Source of the DNA: Brachypodium distachyon
Taxonomy: Eukaryota > Streptophyta > Magnoliopsida > Poales > Poaceae
NCBI RefSeq assembly: GCF_000005505.3
Contig: NC_016132.3
Location: 39,074,914-39,138,913, forward strand
Length of the DNA stretch: 64,000 nt
Reading direction: 5' to 3'
Position numbers and translations under genes: made by a program. The notes under the pieces are model-generated. The model was not told the DNA's origin, made no database searches, and worked only from the letters and a program-made list of their open reading frames with translations. This document shows positions 37,077 through 48,400 of the stretch, one piece after another (the stretch's first letter is position 1; each line of letters begins with the position of its first letter).

Positions 37077-40000
37077 ATGGCTACAGTTGATGACATAGGC
37101 GTCGCTGCCACTTTCAACATAGTGACTGCCATTGCCTTCTTGCTGGCATTTGCTTTTCTACGGTTACAGCCCATCAATGACAGGGTCTACTTTCCGAAAT
37201 GGTACCTCAGAGGCATGCGGGAAAGCCCATCTTCCGCCGGTGTGGCCGTCTCCAAGTATGTTAACCTGAACATGCGGTCGTACTTGAAATTCTTAAGTTG
37301 GATGCCGGCTGCTCTCAAGATGCCTGAGGATGAATTAATCGACCATGCAGGCCTTGATTCTGTTGTCTATCTGCGGATATACCGAACAGGGTACGTTGCA
37401 ATAGCTTTGTTATTAACTCTTTGCACCTGTTTGTCCCAGTCGTTTATTGTTCATTGGTTTTTATTAGCCAATCATTCATTTGGAACAATGTGAATTTGTC
37501 GATTAGATGATAAGCATTTTGTATGAAAAGGTAAAATATGCCGTTGATAGTGTTTATTATCCTAGTAATGGTTTTATATATGTGCCACCATGAACTCTTT
37601 CACTTGTAACATACCTATTTAGTTCACTATATTCCATAAACTGTGAAGAGAGTGAAATTGATCTCTTTTCTCCAATTAAATGTTTGATTCTGTGAATCTT
37701 TGGTGGCAGTGAACCTTTTGATCATTCATAATCTTTTAAGGGGATAAACCGAGAGTATGAATCTCAAATGCTTTGTGCATGCATGTTAAATGGAACTGTG
37801 TTTCATAGGTAGCCAAAATTTACTGCCTCCGCTTGTGTTGTTCCTGAAACTTCAAGTCTTTGGGTTGCATTATCCTTTTGAGTTTTACTTTCTTTCTTTT
37901 AGCTGTATGAAGCACACAAGTTTCTACTATGCAATATGTTTTCTTCCCTTTTTTTTTTAATTTCAATGTATCTGGAATGTCAAATGGGCCTAGGTATATA
38001 GTTGTTTTAATCCATTTGAGCTTGCCATCCTTTATGTTCCTGTCGTCTGATGCCTTTATGCTGATAAAATTTTAAATAATCATTTCAGGCTGAAGATATT
38101 TGTTCCAATTACAATTCTTGCTTTTGCTGTTCTTGTCCCTGTGAACTGGACCAACGAAACGCTAGAAAGTATGAAGGTAGTCCACAGTGGTATTGACAAG
38201 CTTTCAATATCCAATATACCTAATGGATCTAAGAGGTGAGCTGTGGACCATATACCTGAATTAGTTTATCTGTATTATCAATGTCTTTTTACTTCATATA
38301 TGTGCATGCTTTTACGATCTATTACATATTTTATTTGTGGTAAGCCAGTGCCGCTATTCATGATTCTCACACTTCCTGTTTTTTGTGTAGGTTTATGACT
38401 CACTTGGTTATGGCCTATGTATTTACATTTTGGACCTGCTATGTACTCATGAAGGAGTATGAAAACGTCGCAACAATGAGGTTGCGCTTTCTTGCTTCAG
38501 AGAAACGCCGACCAGATCAGTTCACGGTATGATCATGTCCAAAACTTTGGCTATTCAGTTCCTATTTAGTAGATTGAGATGTTCAGTATGTGGTGTATAT
38601 CAGCTTGGATAAGTTGAAAGCGGACTGGCATACTTTTCACTGCAATGCATCTAACCAAAATTGTGGGAATAAAATGATTACACACTGGAAATTTTCTGCA
38701 TCATGTAAATAGACAAATAATTAGATCTTTCTACAAAATTTTCAATAGAATTTCTGTGGAGAACTTCTACATGAGTTTCTTTTAGATCCCCTTTCTGAAA
38801 AAAAAATGTTTGCACATACAAATGATCTCAGTAGAATGATCTTACTAGATTAATGGTGATATATAATTTACTTTTAAGTTACCAATGTTTTTTTTCAGGT
38901 TCTTGTGCGGAATATACCACCAGACCCTGATGAATCAGTTAGTGAGCTTGTGGAACATTTCTTTCTTGTCAACCACCCTGATCATTATCTGAGACACCAG
39001 GTAATCCTTACTAAATTTTTGGATGACTATCCTTGCCATTTTTTCAACAGGTTATCAGTCTGTTTAGTTATGTGCTTTAGTATTTGATGTAAAGCATAGT
39101 TGTTGGTCTTGTTAATTGCATATTTTCATACTCCTGTGCAAATTATGGATAACTAGTGCAATTGTTTTTTAGTTTCATATTGAGACTTTAGAAGAGTGTG
39201 ATCTTTTATTGATTGAACAATGGATTTGTAGAAATCTTGGATATGAATTGCTTGTGTTATCAAGTAGTACGCAGAGCTACTTTTGTTCTCTTGGCTGTTT
39301 TCAAGTTCATTTGAAGAATCATCTGCAAATCCGAATGTTAAGGGGGAGAGTAACAATCTCTGTACCTAATATGTTACCGTGTGACATGAATCATATGATG
39401 CATGAATGCAGTTGCTCTTCAACTAATCATTATATTTAAGCCTTATGTTTGCAGTTCTTGCTTTCTTGCCGAATCCCCATTTAGATGTTATATTTAGGGG
39501 AATAATCTTTATTCCTTGTTGCACTATAGGTAGTTTACAATGCAAATAAACTTGCCGATCTGGTTGAAAAGAAGAAGAAAATGCGGAATTGGCTTGATTA
39601 CTACCAACTCAAGTCTGAGCGGAAATCGAAAAGACCGACAACCAAGGTTGGTCTGCAAAATAGTTTGCCACCCATTACTCGTCCATATGGATCTTTTTTT
39701 TATATCCATTTAAACCAGAAAACTGTATTACCATGTATTTGGTTTAACTCCTTTGCCTTTTTATGAACTTCCGTTACAGACCGGCTTTCTTGGGTGTTTT
39801 GGTTCTGAAGTTGATGCTATTGATTACTACAAATCAGAGATCGAGAAGATAGGAAAGGAAGTAAGTTTCAACATTCGTATTCATCTTTGTCTACTTTCTT
39901 TCTGACTCTATTGTTAATCCACTTTTGGTATTTTCAAGTGTTATAGATTCTATATTGTGCACTAAATTTTGCTTACAGTTCTGTCAGAATACTATAGTAG

Positions 40001-42299
40001 ACTAATGTGTGATAATACACAGGAAGCTGAAGAGCGTAAAAAGGTTGTGAAGGACCCCAAGTCAATTATGCCAGCAGCCTTTGTTTCGTTTCGTTCACGG
40101 TGGGGTGCAGCAGTTTGTGCTCAGACACAACAAACCAGCAACCCAACTCTCTGGCTGACTGAATGGGCTCCAGAACCTCGTGATGTGTACTGGAATAATC
40201 TATCTATACCATTTGTTTCCCTCACAGTTCGGAGGTTGATAATTGCCGTGGCCTTCTTCTTCCTCAACTTCTTTTATGTCATCCCAATAGCATTCGTACA
40301 GACTCTTGCAAATCTTGAAGGCATAGAGAAGGCACTTCCATTTTTAAAACCTTTGATTGAAACGTAAGTCTACTTTCACATGTTATTTCTTATATTCTGC
40401 ATCATAGATGTAGAATTAGTGTGAAAGCTCATATCGTTGCCTTTTGTATGTGTCCTATTGATGTCATCTCCTGATTTTTCTTTATCAACTTTAATGCAGA
40501 CCGTCCGTTAAATCATTCATCCAAGGGTTTCTTCCTGGAATTGCTTTGAAGATCTTCCTTATAGTGCTTCCAAGTATACTGTTGTTGATGTCGCAATTCG
40601 AAGGATTGATTTCACAGTCGTCACTAGAGCGAAGATCTGCATCCAAGTATTATATATTCTTGTTCTTCAATGTATTTTTGGGGAGCATCATCACAGGATC
40701 TGCTTTGGAGCAGCTTAATACCTTCCTTCATCAGTCAGCTAATGAGTATGTCCTGTGCAGCCATATCTAACCATTGCATTTTATTTTATTTTTCCCAAGT
40801 ATGATGTTGCCTTTTGTGTTGATGATATTTTCACTTCACTAAATCCTGGGAGAAGGAAAAACATAGCTTTGGCCAGAGATAACACTATCAGTGATGATTT
40901 TAAACATAGGTCACCAGTTTTTAAAAAACATTTGAGGTTTTGCATTTGGTTAAAGTTTGTTAACCCTGACCTAGCTTCGCCAAAATTTGCCACAAGCAAT
41001 AGAAATTTGATTTAAGTAATTGTGCTAGTTTTTCTGAACTATAATAGCACTCATAGTTACTTGAAATTGCAAAGAATTTAGGACAGTTACTGTGGTACTA
41101 CTCTTCAGCCTGAAAGTCCATTCTTTGTGTGGAAACACACCCTAAAAACCTGGCAGTAAAGGCTCGATCCTGGATTTGTCTGAAAACATTATGACATGTT
41201 CCAAGATTACGCACTACTCTTCAGCCTGAAAGTCCATTCTTTACATTCCTAAATCAAATTATGATCTCTATTTCCAGTGGGGTCTAAATCACTTCTTTTT
41301 CCAGCATACCAAGGATCATCGGTGTATCCATACCGATGAAGGCAACATTTTTCATAACATATGTAATGGTTGATGGTTGGACTGGTGTGGCCGGTGAAAT
41401 CTTGAGATTAAAGGCTCTAATAATGTTCCACTTGAAAAACTCTTTCTTGGTGAAGACGGAAAAGGACAGAGAAGAGGCAATGGATCCTGGCAGTATCTGT
41501 TTCTACTGGTCCGAGCCTCGGATACAGCTATATTTCCTGCTTGGTCTTGTCTATGCTTGCGTGACACCGCTCTTGCTCCCGTTCATATTGGTATTCTTTG
41601 CGTTGGCGTATGTTGTCTACCGCCACCAGGTACAGTACTCTGCCCAACTACTTCCACAGTGCTTGACAATGCTTGGTCTCCTTACTTGGTTGCACATTGT
41701 TTCAGATCATAAACGTCTACAATCAACGGTACGAGAGCGGCGCACAGTTCTGGCCTAGCGTGCACCTACGCATAATCGTAGCCTTGATCGTCTCCCAGCT
41801 CCTCCTCCTCGGGCTACTAAGCACAAAGGACTTTGAGGAGTCGACGCCAGCTCTCATCGTTCTCCCCATATTAACCTTCTGGTTCCACAGGTACTGCAAG
41901 AACCGGTATGAACCCGCCTTCGTGAGGAACCCACTACAGGTAAATGTTTTTCACATCACAAAATTAGATCTCTTCGCTATCAGATGCATTCCTTGCCCTT
42001 GCTGGAATCTGAAGACGGGTTTCTGGATTCCGCAGGAGGCGATGCGGAAGGACACCCTGGAGCGGGCGAGGGAACCCAATTTCGACCTCAAGGCGTACCT
42101 GGCGGATGCGTACCTGCACCCCGTGTTCAAGAGTGACCTCGACGGCGTTGACAAGTTCTACGTCGCCGACGACCCCGGTGCGGAGGAGGTGATCGTGGCG
42201 ACCAAGCGGCAGTCGCGCCGGACCACGCCGGTGCAGAGCAAGCACGACGGCAGCTCCTCCGACAGGCTCTTGCTGCCGGAATCCGTGCAGGAAAGGTAG
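37077..42299 (+). CDS. OSCA1-clade hyperosmolality/mechanosensitive calcium-permeable channel (CSC1-like)
   Basis: Eleven coding exons join in phase: 37077-37390, 38089-38235, 38391-38526, 38899-39000, 39530-39646, 39780-39860, 40023-40363, 40500-40745, 41305-41629, 41706-41939 and 42036-42299; 768 residues, the usual length. Order of features: an N-terminal membrane helix (NIVTAIAFLLAFAFL) preceding the RLQPINDRVYFPKWYL motif, then two further helices (late TMD region). The cytosolic RRM-like region follows (VLVRNIPPDPDESVSELVEHFF; KMRNWLDYYQLK; GCFGSEVDAIDYY). The DUF221/RSN1_7TM channel core runs from PAAFVSFRSRWGA through WAPEPRDVYWNNL to VVYRHQIINVYNQRYESG. Charged C-terminal tail. OSCA proteins are plasma-membrane dimers of the TMEM16 superfamily that gate cation flow in response to membrane tension or osmotic stress. 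Confidence 0.93.
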
Positions 42300-43040
42300 C
42301 TGGCCTGTATAAGCCGTAGGAGCGGTGTCCATATATTGATTTGTTCTTTAGGCTGTAGCATATGTACAGAGAGAGAGAGAGGAGAGGAAGTCGGGAGGAA
42401 TGGATTGAACTTACGGCTGGGATTATCCGATTGGAATATACATCTGGTAATGGATCCATGTTACACAAGAAAATAGTTTGGTTTTCTTTTACTAGCGTTT
42501 GATGTTTATTAACGAATACGATCTAAAAGATGCACATTGCACACCGGGGATTGATTCAATGGTTGTTTGCTTTATTTATTTATTTCTTGATACGGCTGTA
42601 CGCATTAAGAAAATAAATTGACATGTTTATTCTTCTGTTGACACAGGGATTGATTCTCTTACTATTTTGTTTTTCTTTTGCGGCCATTTCATTTTTCTTA
42701 ATTTGGACATGTTTATTTTATTCATTTCTTTGTTTATTATAGTATTTTTTTCTTGCGTTTTAGTTTGTGCAACTATCGGGGATACAGACAGAAAAAAACT
42801 AGAGTAACAAATTCCTGTCGCATAATTTTGACATGGTTGTTTGATTTATTTATCATCATTCCTTTTTTATGAAATGAACGTGGCATCATGTATATCTTAG
42901 CTAGTAAATTGCTGCTAGAGACCTGCTTGGGAGTTTAGTTTTGGTTGCAATGACAACCTTGTAAATCAAAAATCCATTTCGATGCATTTTTCTTGAAACA
43001 ATTTACAAGGGTAAAAAGAAAAAGGCTCCCAAAAAGGAAG
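42300..43040. other. Convergent 3' region of OSCA and defensin-like genes
   Basis: OSCA 3' UTR, with a (GA)n tract near 42370, then AT-rich sequence and the 3' UTR of the minus-strand peptide gene. Nothing else recognised. Confidence 0.5.
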
Positions 43041-43453
43041 CTAGTTCATCCCATTGGTCTGTTCGAATGAGGGAGGATATTTAGCGCAGACGGCGCAGCT
43101 GCAGCCCATGGCGGCGCAGGCACCCATGCCGTCATGCTCCTTCTTGCACTCCGTCGCACAGTAATGCTGCTCACACGGCTGCCCAAGCCCGATCGTCGTC
43201 ACTGAACAATCTGCCTTCGGCACCACCACCTCTTCCGCCGCCGCCGCCGTTGCACCTGTAATACGTACATAAATTGAGGGTGTAAGTGTGAGCACCAGGA
43301 TTTAGATCCAGGCCATCAAAAATGGTTCTCTAATCTAATTTAAGCCATATTAGAGGAGTACTCTCGAGGAGGGTAGATCGGGAAGTTACCTGGTGATGAC
43401 AGTAGCAGGAGAGCGAGAGCGAAAAGGAGCAAAGCTTGGCTAGTCCTTCCCAT
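43041..43453 (-). CDS. Defensin-like secreted cysteine-rich peptide
   Basis: Two exons (43453-43390 and 43255-43041) give 92 residues. The start produces a signal peptide (MGRTSQALLLFALALLLLSS), followed by an acidic linker and a mature domain with eight cysteines spaced C-x10-C-x4-C-x3-C-x9-C-x4-C-x1-C-x2-C. The short first exon carrying the signal peptide, a phase-1 intron just after it and a second exon carrying all cysteines is the standard layout of plant defensin-like (DEFL/LCR) genes. The CxxxC...CxC arrangement is compatible with a cysteine-stabilised alpha-beta fold, although spacing differs from classical defensins. Such peptides act outside the cell in defence or signalling; the target of this one is unknown. 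Confidence 0.75.
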
Positions 43454-43631
43454 CTTCTAAAGTTTGAAGTGAATGCAGATTATTTCTTTCTGATGGTTTT
43501 GTGGATCTGAGTTGTGAAGTGGAAGAAAGAGATGTAGGGACGCCCCTTTTGTAGGGGCTTTTGTGGTTGAAGAGCAGATAATTTCTGCAGAGTCAGTGGC
43601 AATTAATTACATTCTATATTTCTTTTGATAT

Positions 43632-44903
43632 GCATAGCTATCCATGGCATTCCAAAGAGAAAATTGAGAAATAAATAAATACGCAATTAATGTTTAATCT
43701 AGCGATATTGGTAGTGTCCATCTTACTCTCGATTTTAGAATCCTTAGTAGTTAAGTTTGACGATTATCCTGACCTCTGAAAGATGGAACACTACAAACAA
43801 TATTTCAGAAGTTTCAGAGTACTTCACCGACCCCACAAAAAAAGAAACTTCAATAAAACATTTTTTTACGCTCTGATCCACTAGACCATAGGTCCGGCCA
43901 CATCGTGGACCACCAACACACACTTAAAAAAAAGAAGCTTGGAATGAGCCCTAGGACACCCACACCCTCTAAAATAGCATGCTATAATCTTTTTTACCGT
44001 CTGCAAAACGAACAAGATATTTGAAAAAAGAACAAAAGAAAAATCACATTGCCAAAAACAGGCTACAAAAATGGTAACATGGTATCTGTCAGGTAAAAAA
44101 AAGAAAGAAAAAGGAGTTTGAGACACTTGTTTGACCTGAGAGTAGCGATGCAACAACCTGCAAAACCGAATGGATTTATACTTAGTTAGTACTCCTCCGT
44201 TCCATAATTATTGTCTCAAATTTGTCCAAATATGGATGTATATATTCCTAAAAAGCGTCTAGATAGTAATATTTTGACAAGAATTATGAAACGGAGGGAG
44301 TATCAATTAGCTGCATTGTATATATATGTTTGGATACTAGCTATCCATGGTATTCCAAAGAAAAAATTGGAAAATAAATAAATATGCAATTAATGTGTAA
44401 TTTAGCGATATTGGAAGTTTCCATCTTACTCTATCAATTTATAGGCATAATCCTTAGTAATTAAGTTTGATGATTATCATGATCGCTGAGAAATGGAAAA
44501 TTGTAAATAGCAACATTTCAGAAGTTTCAGAGAAACTTCACCGTGCCCGTAATAAAAGAGAGAAACTTCACCGACCCTGCGAAAAAATAGAAAAAAAAGT
44601 ACTTTTACACTCTGATCCATTACATAGGTTTGGCCACACTGTGAAGCACCAACACACTTTAAAAGTTTGGAACTAACCCTAAGCCACATCGCCGCCTAAA
44701 ATAGCGCGCCAGAACTTTCTTTTACCATATGCAAAATGAATAAGATATGCGAACCAAAAAAGAAAATTCACATTGCCAAAAACCAGCTAAAAATGGTCAC
44801 ATGACATCTCTCAGGCAAAAAAGAAAGAAAAGGGAGCTTCAGACACTTGTTTGACCTGAGAGTAGCATTGCAACGACCTGCAAAACTGAAAGGATTTATT
44901 CCC
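43632..44903. repeat. ~0.55-kb tandem duplication upstream of the Pumilio gene
   Basis: Copy 1 runs from GCTATCCATGGCATTCCAAA (about 43637) to 44178; copy 2 from GCTATCCATGGTATTCCAAA (about 44339) to 44903. Both keep the same order of landmarks: TTTAGCGATATTGG-type sequence, ATTTCAGAAGTTTCAGAG, GGCCACA, CACATTGCCAAAAAC and CACTTGTTTGACCTGAGAGT. They differ by substitutions and small indels throughout, so the event is old enough to have diverged. Confidence 0.85.
44190..44302. mobile_element. Stowaway MITE between the duplicated segments (113 bp)
   Basis: Begins TACTCCTCCGTTCCATAATT and ends GAATTATGAAACGGAGGGAG plus TA. Ends are almost perfect inverted complements, with TA at both borders. 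It lies exactly between the two copies of the 0.55-kb duplication. Confidence 0.9.
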
Positions 44904-45211
44904 ATTTTTAGCCAAGAAGTAAAATATTGCTGCAGCCGTGCACGCCCCCATTTTGGCCGCGACCTCAAAACCCTAGGGCCCAAACCCCTCGGGTCCATCC
45001 GGGCCGTCCAGTCCTCCATCCGACGGCCCAGATCGCTCCGTCCGTTGTACTTAACTCAGCCGCCTTTGCTTCTTCTTCTTCTTCTTCTTCTCTCACTCTC
45101 TTCTTCCCCACACGGACGCACTTTGAGCTTCGAGCAAGGAAAAAAGGGAAGCTTGAATCCCCCCCAAATCCGCACCACCTCGAGCGACGCGAGCAGCCGC
45201 GCCCCCCGCAC

Positions 45212-45265
45212 ATGGGCCTTGCCTCCCCGATTCGGCCGTCCGGAGCAGCGAAAACCGCTTCTTGA
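45212..45265 (+). promoter_or_regulatory. Upstream open reading frame in the Pumilio 5' UTR
   Basis: An ATG at 45212 opens a 17-codon frame (MGLASPIRPS...) that stops at 45265, 149 bp before the main start. If transcribed it could reduce main-frame translation. The transcription start is not certain, so its presence in the mRNA is inferred. Confidence 0.45.
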
Positions 45266-45414
45266 TTTGCTCCCGGAGCTCTAGGAAGCGCCCATTTCCC
45301 CCGGGGTTGGAGGTCTGGGAAGTGCTTGCTGGGAGCTGCTGCGGGGTTTGCTGCGCTGCGGGTGGCGGCGGGGGAGCAGATCTCGGTTCTTTCCTTGCTG
45401 CGGTGGTCGATCCG

Positions 45415-48400
45415 ATGGTGACTGAGATGGCGACGCGGGGAGCGGAGGCGGGTGTCTGCGGTGGTGGTGGTGCCGGAGGCGGCGGCGCGGAGGCGGAGCG
45501 CGACTTCGAGCTTTTTCGTAGCGGCTCTGCGCCGCCCACCGTCGAGGGCGCCATGTCCCTTGCGGCCAGCGTCGGCGGCGGCGGCGGTGGCGGAGGGGAT
45601 GAAGTGCTGCTGGATGATGAGCTCCGGGCTGACCCGGCTTACCAGAGCTACTACTACTCCAATGCGCACCTCAACCCGCGCCTCCCGCCGCCGCTGCTCT
45701 CCAAGGAGGACTGGCGCTCCGCGCAGCACCGGCTCCGCTCCTCCTCCGGGCTCGGCGGGATCGGCGACGGCAGGAGGCCGGCGGCCGGGGACGGGCTCGT
45801 GGGCCTGCCCGGGATCGACCATGCTCGGCAGCGGAGCTTCTCCGGTATCTTCCAGGTGGTTGCTCTGAGCAAAGATCTCATCTCTCTCTTTTTTTTTTTA
45901 CCTTCTCGCTTTCGCTTTCAGCATGTTATTAATCTCTTTTCAGTAGACTGGCATGAGTGAATGGTGACTGAAAACCCTGGAGTTGTGTGCGCTTGTTGGC
46001 TGAAAAAGAGTGCAGTTTTGTGGATCATACCGTCTATGTGTTCGAACTACCATTTCACACTCTTACCAACTAGTTAACGAGCAGTTTGGTTGCACATTAG
46101 ACGTGATAGCATGGGCCGAGTAATCGGGTCTTGGCACAGTCCGATGCACACATAGGAAGATTTTGTGGTTTGAGTTTGCTTATTCAAAAGAAATATGGCT
46201 TCAGTTTTTAGTTTGCTTATTCCCAGCTAGCATTCTTTACATTCATGCAGGAGGTTATTATAACCGTTAGCATCCATAGTTCCTGAATGACCACTCTAAA
46301 GCTACTGGATCTAAGAAATATTCTGCAGTGTATGTTTAGAACTCTGTGTGTTGTGAACCTGGTGTTTCGTCCTGTTATCGGTTGACAGTGTAACCCGGTG
46401 AAAGATCGTAAGGAGAGAAAAAAAAATCTCCAGTGCTCCACAACATAGCAATTCCTGTTTGTGCTTCTATGTCTCATTTGCGTAGTTAATCCATGGGGGC
46501 CACTCGGCCAGCAACTCTATGGTGTAGCATGTTTATTTCAGTTTGCATTTCATGTTGATTGAACCAATACCTGCATCACGCATCTGGAAGAAAGCTTCCA
46601 AACTTTATGGTTGTATCACTAACCTTGTTTATGAGCATGCGTCCTGGTTCTGTGTTTCAATCACAAACAATTTAACATGGCCTTTTGGCAGTTTTATTTG
46701 TCTTCGGTTTGATTTCATGCAAGCAGCTGATCAGATTTGTTTGACTTGTTGTAAATGTTGCAGGAGGACTCGAATCAACGCAATATCAACAGACAGAGTG
46801 CCAATCACAATCGCAATGACTTTCTGGATTCTTCTGGCATGCAGTATGGTCTACATCGTGAGACTGAAGCTATGGGCAGTCTGCAGCGTGAGAGCAGTGA
46901 ACAGAGTATGGCTGAAATTCAGAACAACGATTTGTCATCACGTGCATATGCATCTATTCTAGGACCCTCACTTTCTAGGAGTGCATCCCCAGATCCTGAG
47001 CTTGTGAGGAGGGTCCCTAGTCCATGCCTGCCGCCAATTGGTGTGAAAGTAAGTGCTTATGATAAAAAAAGTAATGGTGGCTCGTCTTCCTTCCGCCGCA
47101 GTTCATCTGCTGTTGGTGAACCTGATGATCTGGTAGCTGCTTTATCTGGGATGAACCTGTCATCATCTAGGGCTGGTAATGGTCAAAATATGGACCAGTC
47201 TAAGCTCTACCAGGATGTTGATAATGCCAATAGGTTTCTCTTTGATCGACATGGTGATCAATCAAATGGCAATCAGCAGCACTCCTACATGAAACGTCCT
47301 GAGCAAGGACAATTCAGGGCACCTGAGGGGTATTCTGCAAATTCCGCTAATTCTTCTATGATGAGAAATCAGATGAATGCTGGTAATTTCATATCATCTG
47401 ACAATTCGTCTGTTGGGTCTGGCTTTGCTTCCCCTAGGATCGGTTCGAGATCTCCGGGAGGGAATTTATCTTCTAGGCAAAATTTAGCTGGTGCCTCTAA
47501 CTTTCTCAGCTACAATGGAATTGGAAGTCCAACTGGAGCAAATGCTCTTCAGATGCCTATCGATCCAGCATATGTTCAGTATCTTGCTGCCCAAGTTGCG
47601 GCTAGTTATGAAGATCCTTACATGGCCAGTGGTCTTCTGGGAAGTTCCTACATGGATTTACTTGGTCCTCAGAAAGCTTGTCTTAGCCCGTTGCTTCAGT
47701 CACAGAAGAACTATGGCTGCTATGGAAACCTTGGTTTTGGCCTTGGTTATGCTGGAAGTCCTTTGACGAGTCCTGTTCTCCCCTCTTCACCTGTTGCATC
47801 TGGCAGTCCACTTAGGCATGGTGAACGCAGCATGCGCTTTGCATCAGGCATGAGAAATTTTGGTGGTTCATTTGGTTCATGGAATCCAGATCTGGTTGGA
47901 AAGATGGACGGGAATCTAATGCCCTCACTTCTGGAGGAGTTTAAGAGCAACAAGAGCAGAACTTATGAGCTCTGTGAAATAGCTGGTCATGTCGTTGAGT
48001 TCAGGTACACTTCTCATTGATGTATATTAACGTGATAACAAATAAATCGATGCTACTATTCAATATAGATGAAGAAATATGTATAGATAATCCGAGCAAG
48101 AAACAAGCATTTTCTTCTTCTTTTGTTTCTCTTTCACTACAACCTAGTGTATGTATTTCCTTTGTGTGCATGTATGTCTTGTATAGTATTAAGCCAAATA
48201 GTCTAGGAAGGCCCAAAAAACATGCAACCCTCTTGTGGTTGTTCTGATCACTCAATAGAGAAAAGCAATCTGGCCATTTCCGTTGTAGCAATCTGTCCCT
48301 CTCAAATGGGCTTGCATGCCCACATGCATGACATCCTGCGCAAAGATGAGAACAATTGTAACACATAGCAGTTTCCCCAGTCTGTATTATTGTTGTTGCT

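Larger units (their letters stand above)
43454..45414. other. Duplicated intergenic DNA and Pumilio promoter/5' UTR
   Basis: Holds a ~0.55-kb direct duplication (about 43632-44178 and 44338-44903) with a Stowaway MITE between the copies. This is followed by the Pumilio promoter, a (CTT)n tract at about 45067-45090 and a GC-rich 5' UTR with a short upstream reading frame. Confidence 0.75.
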
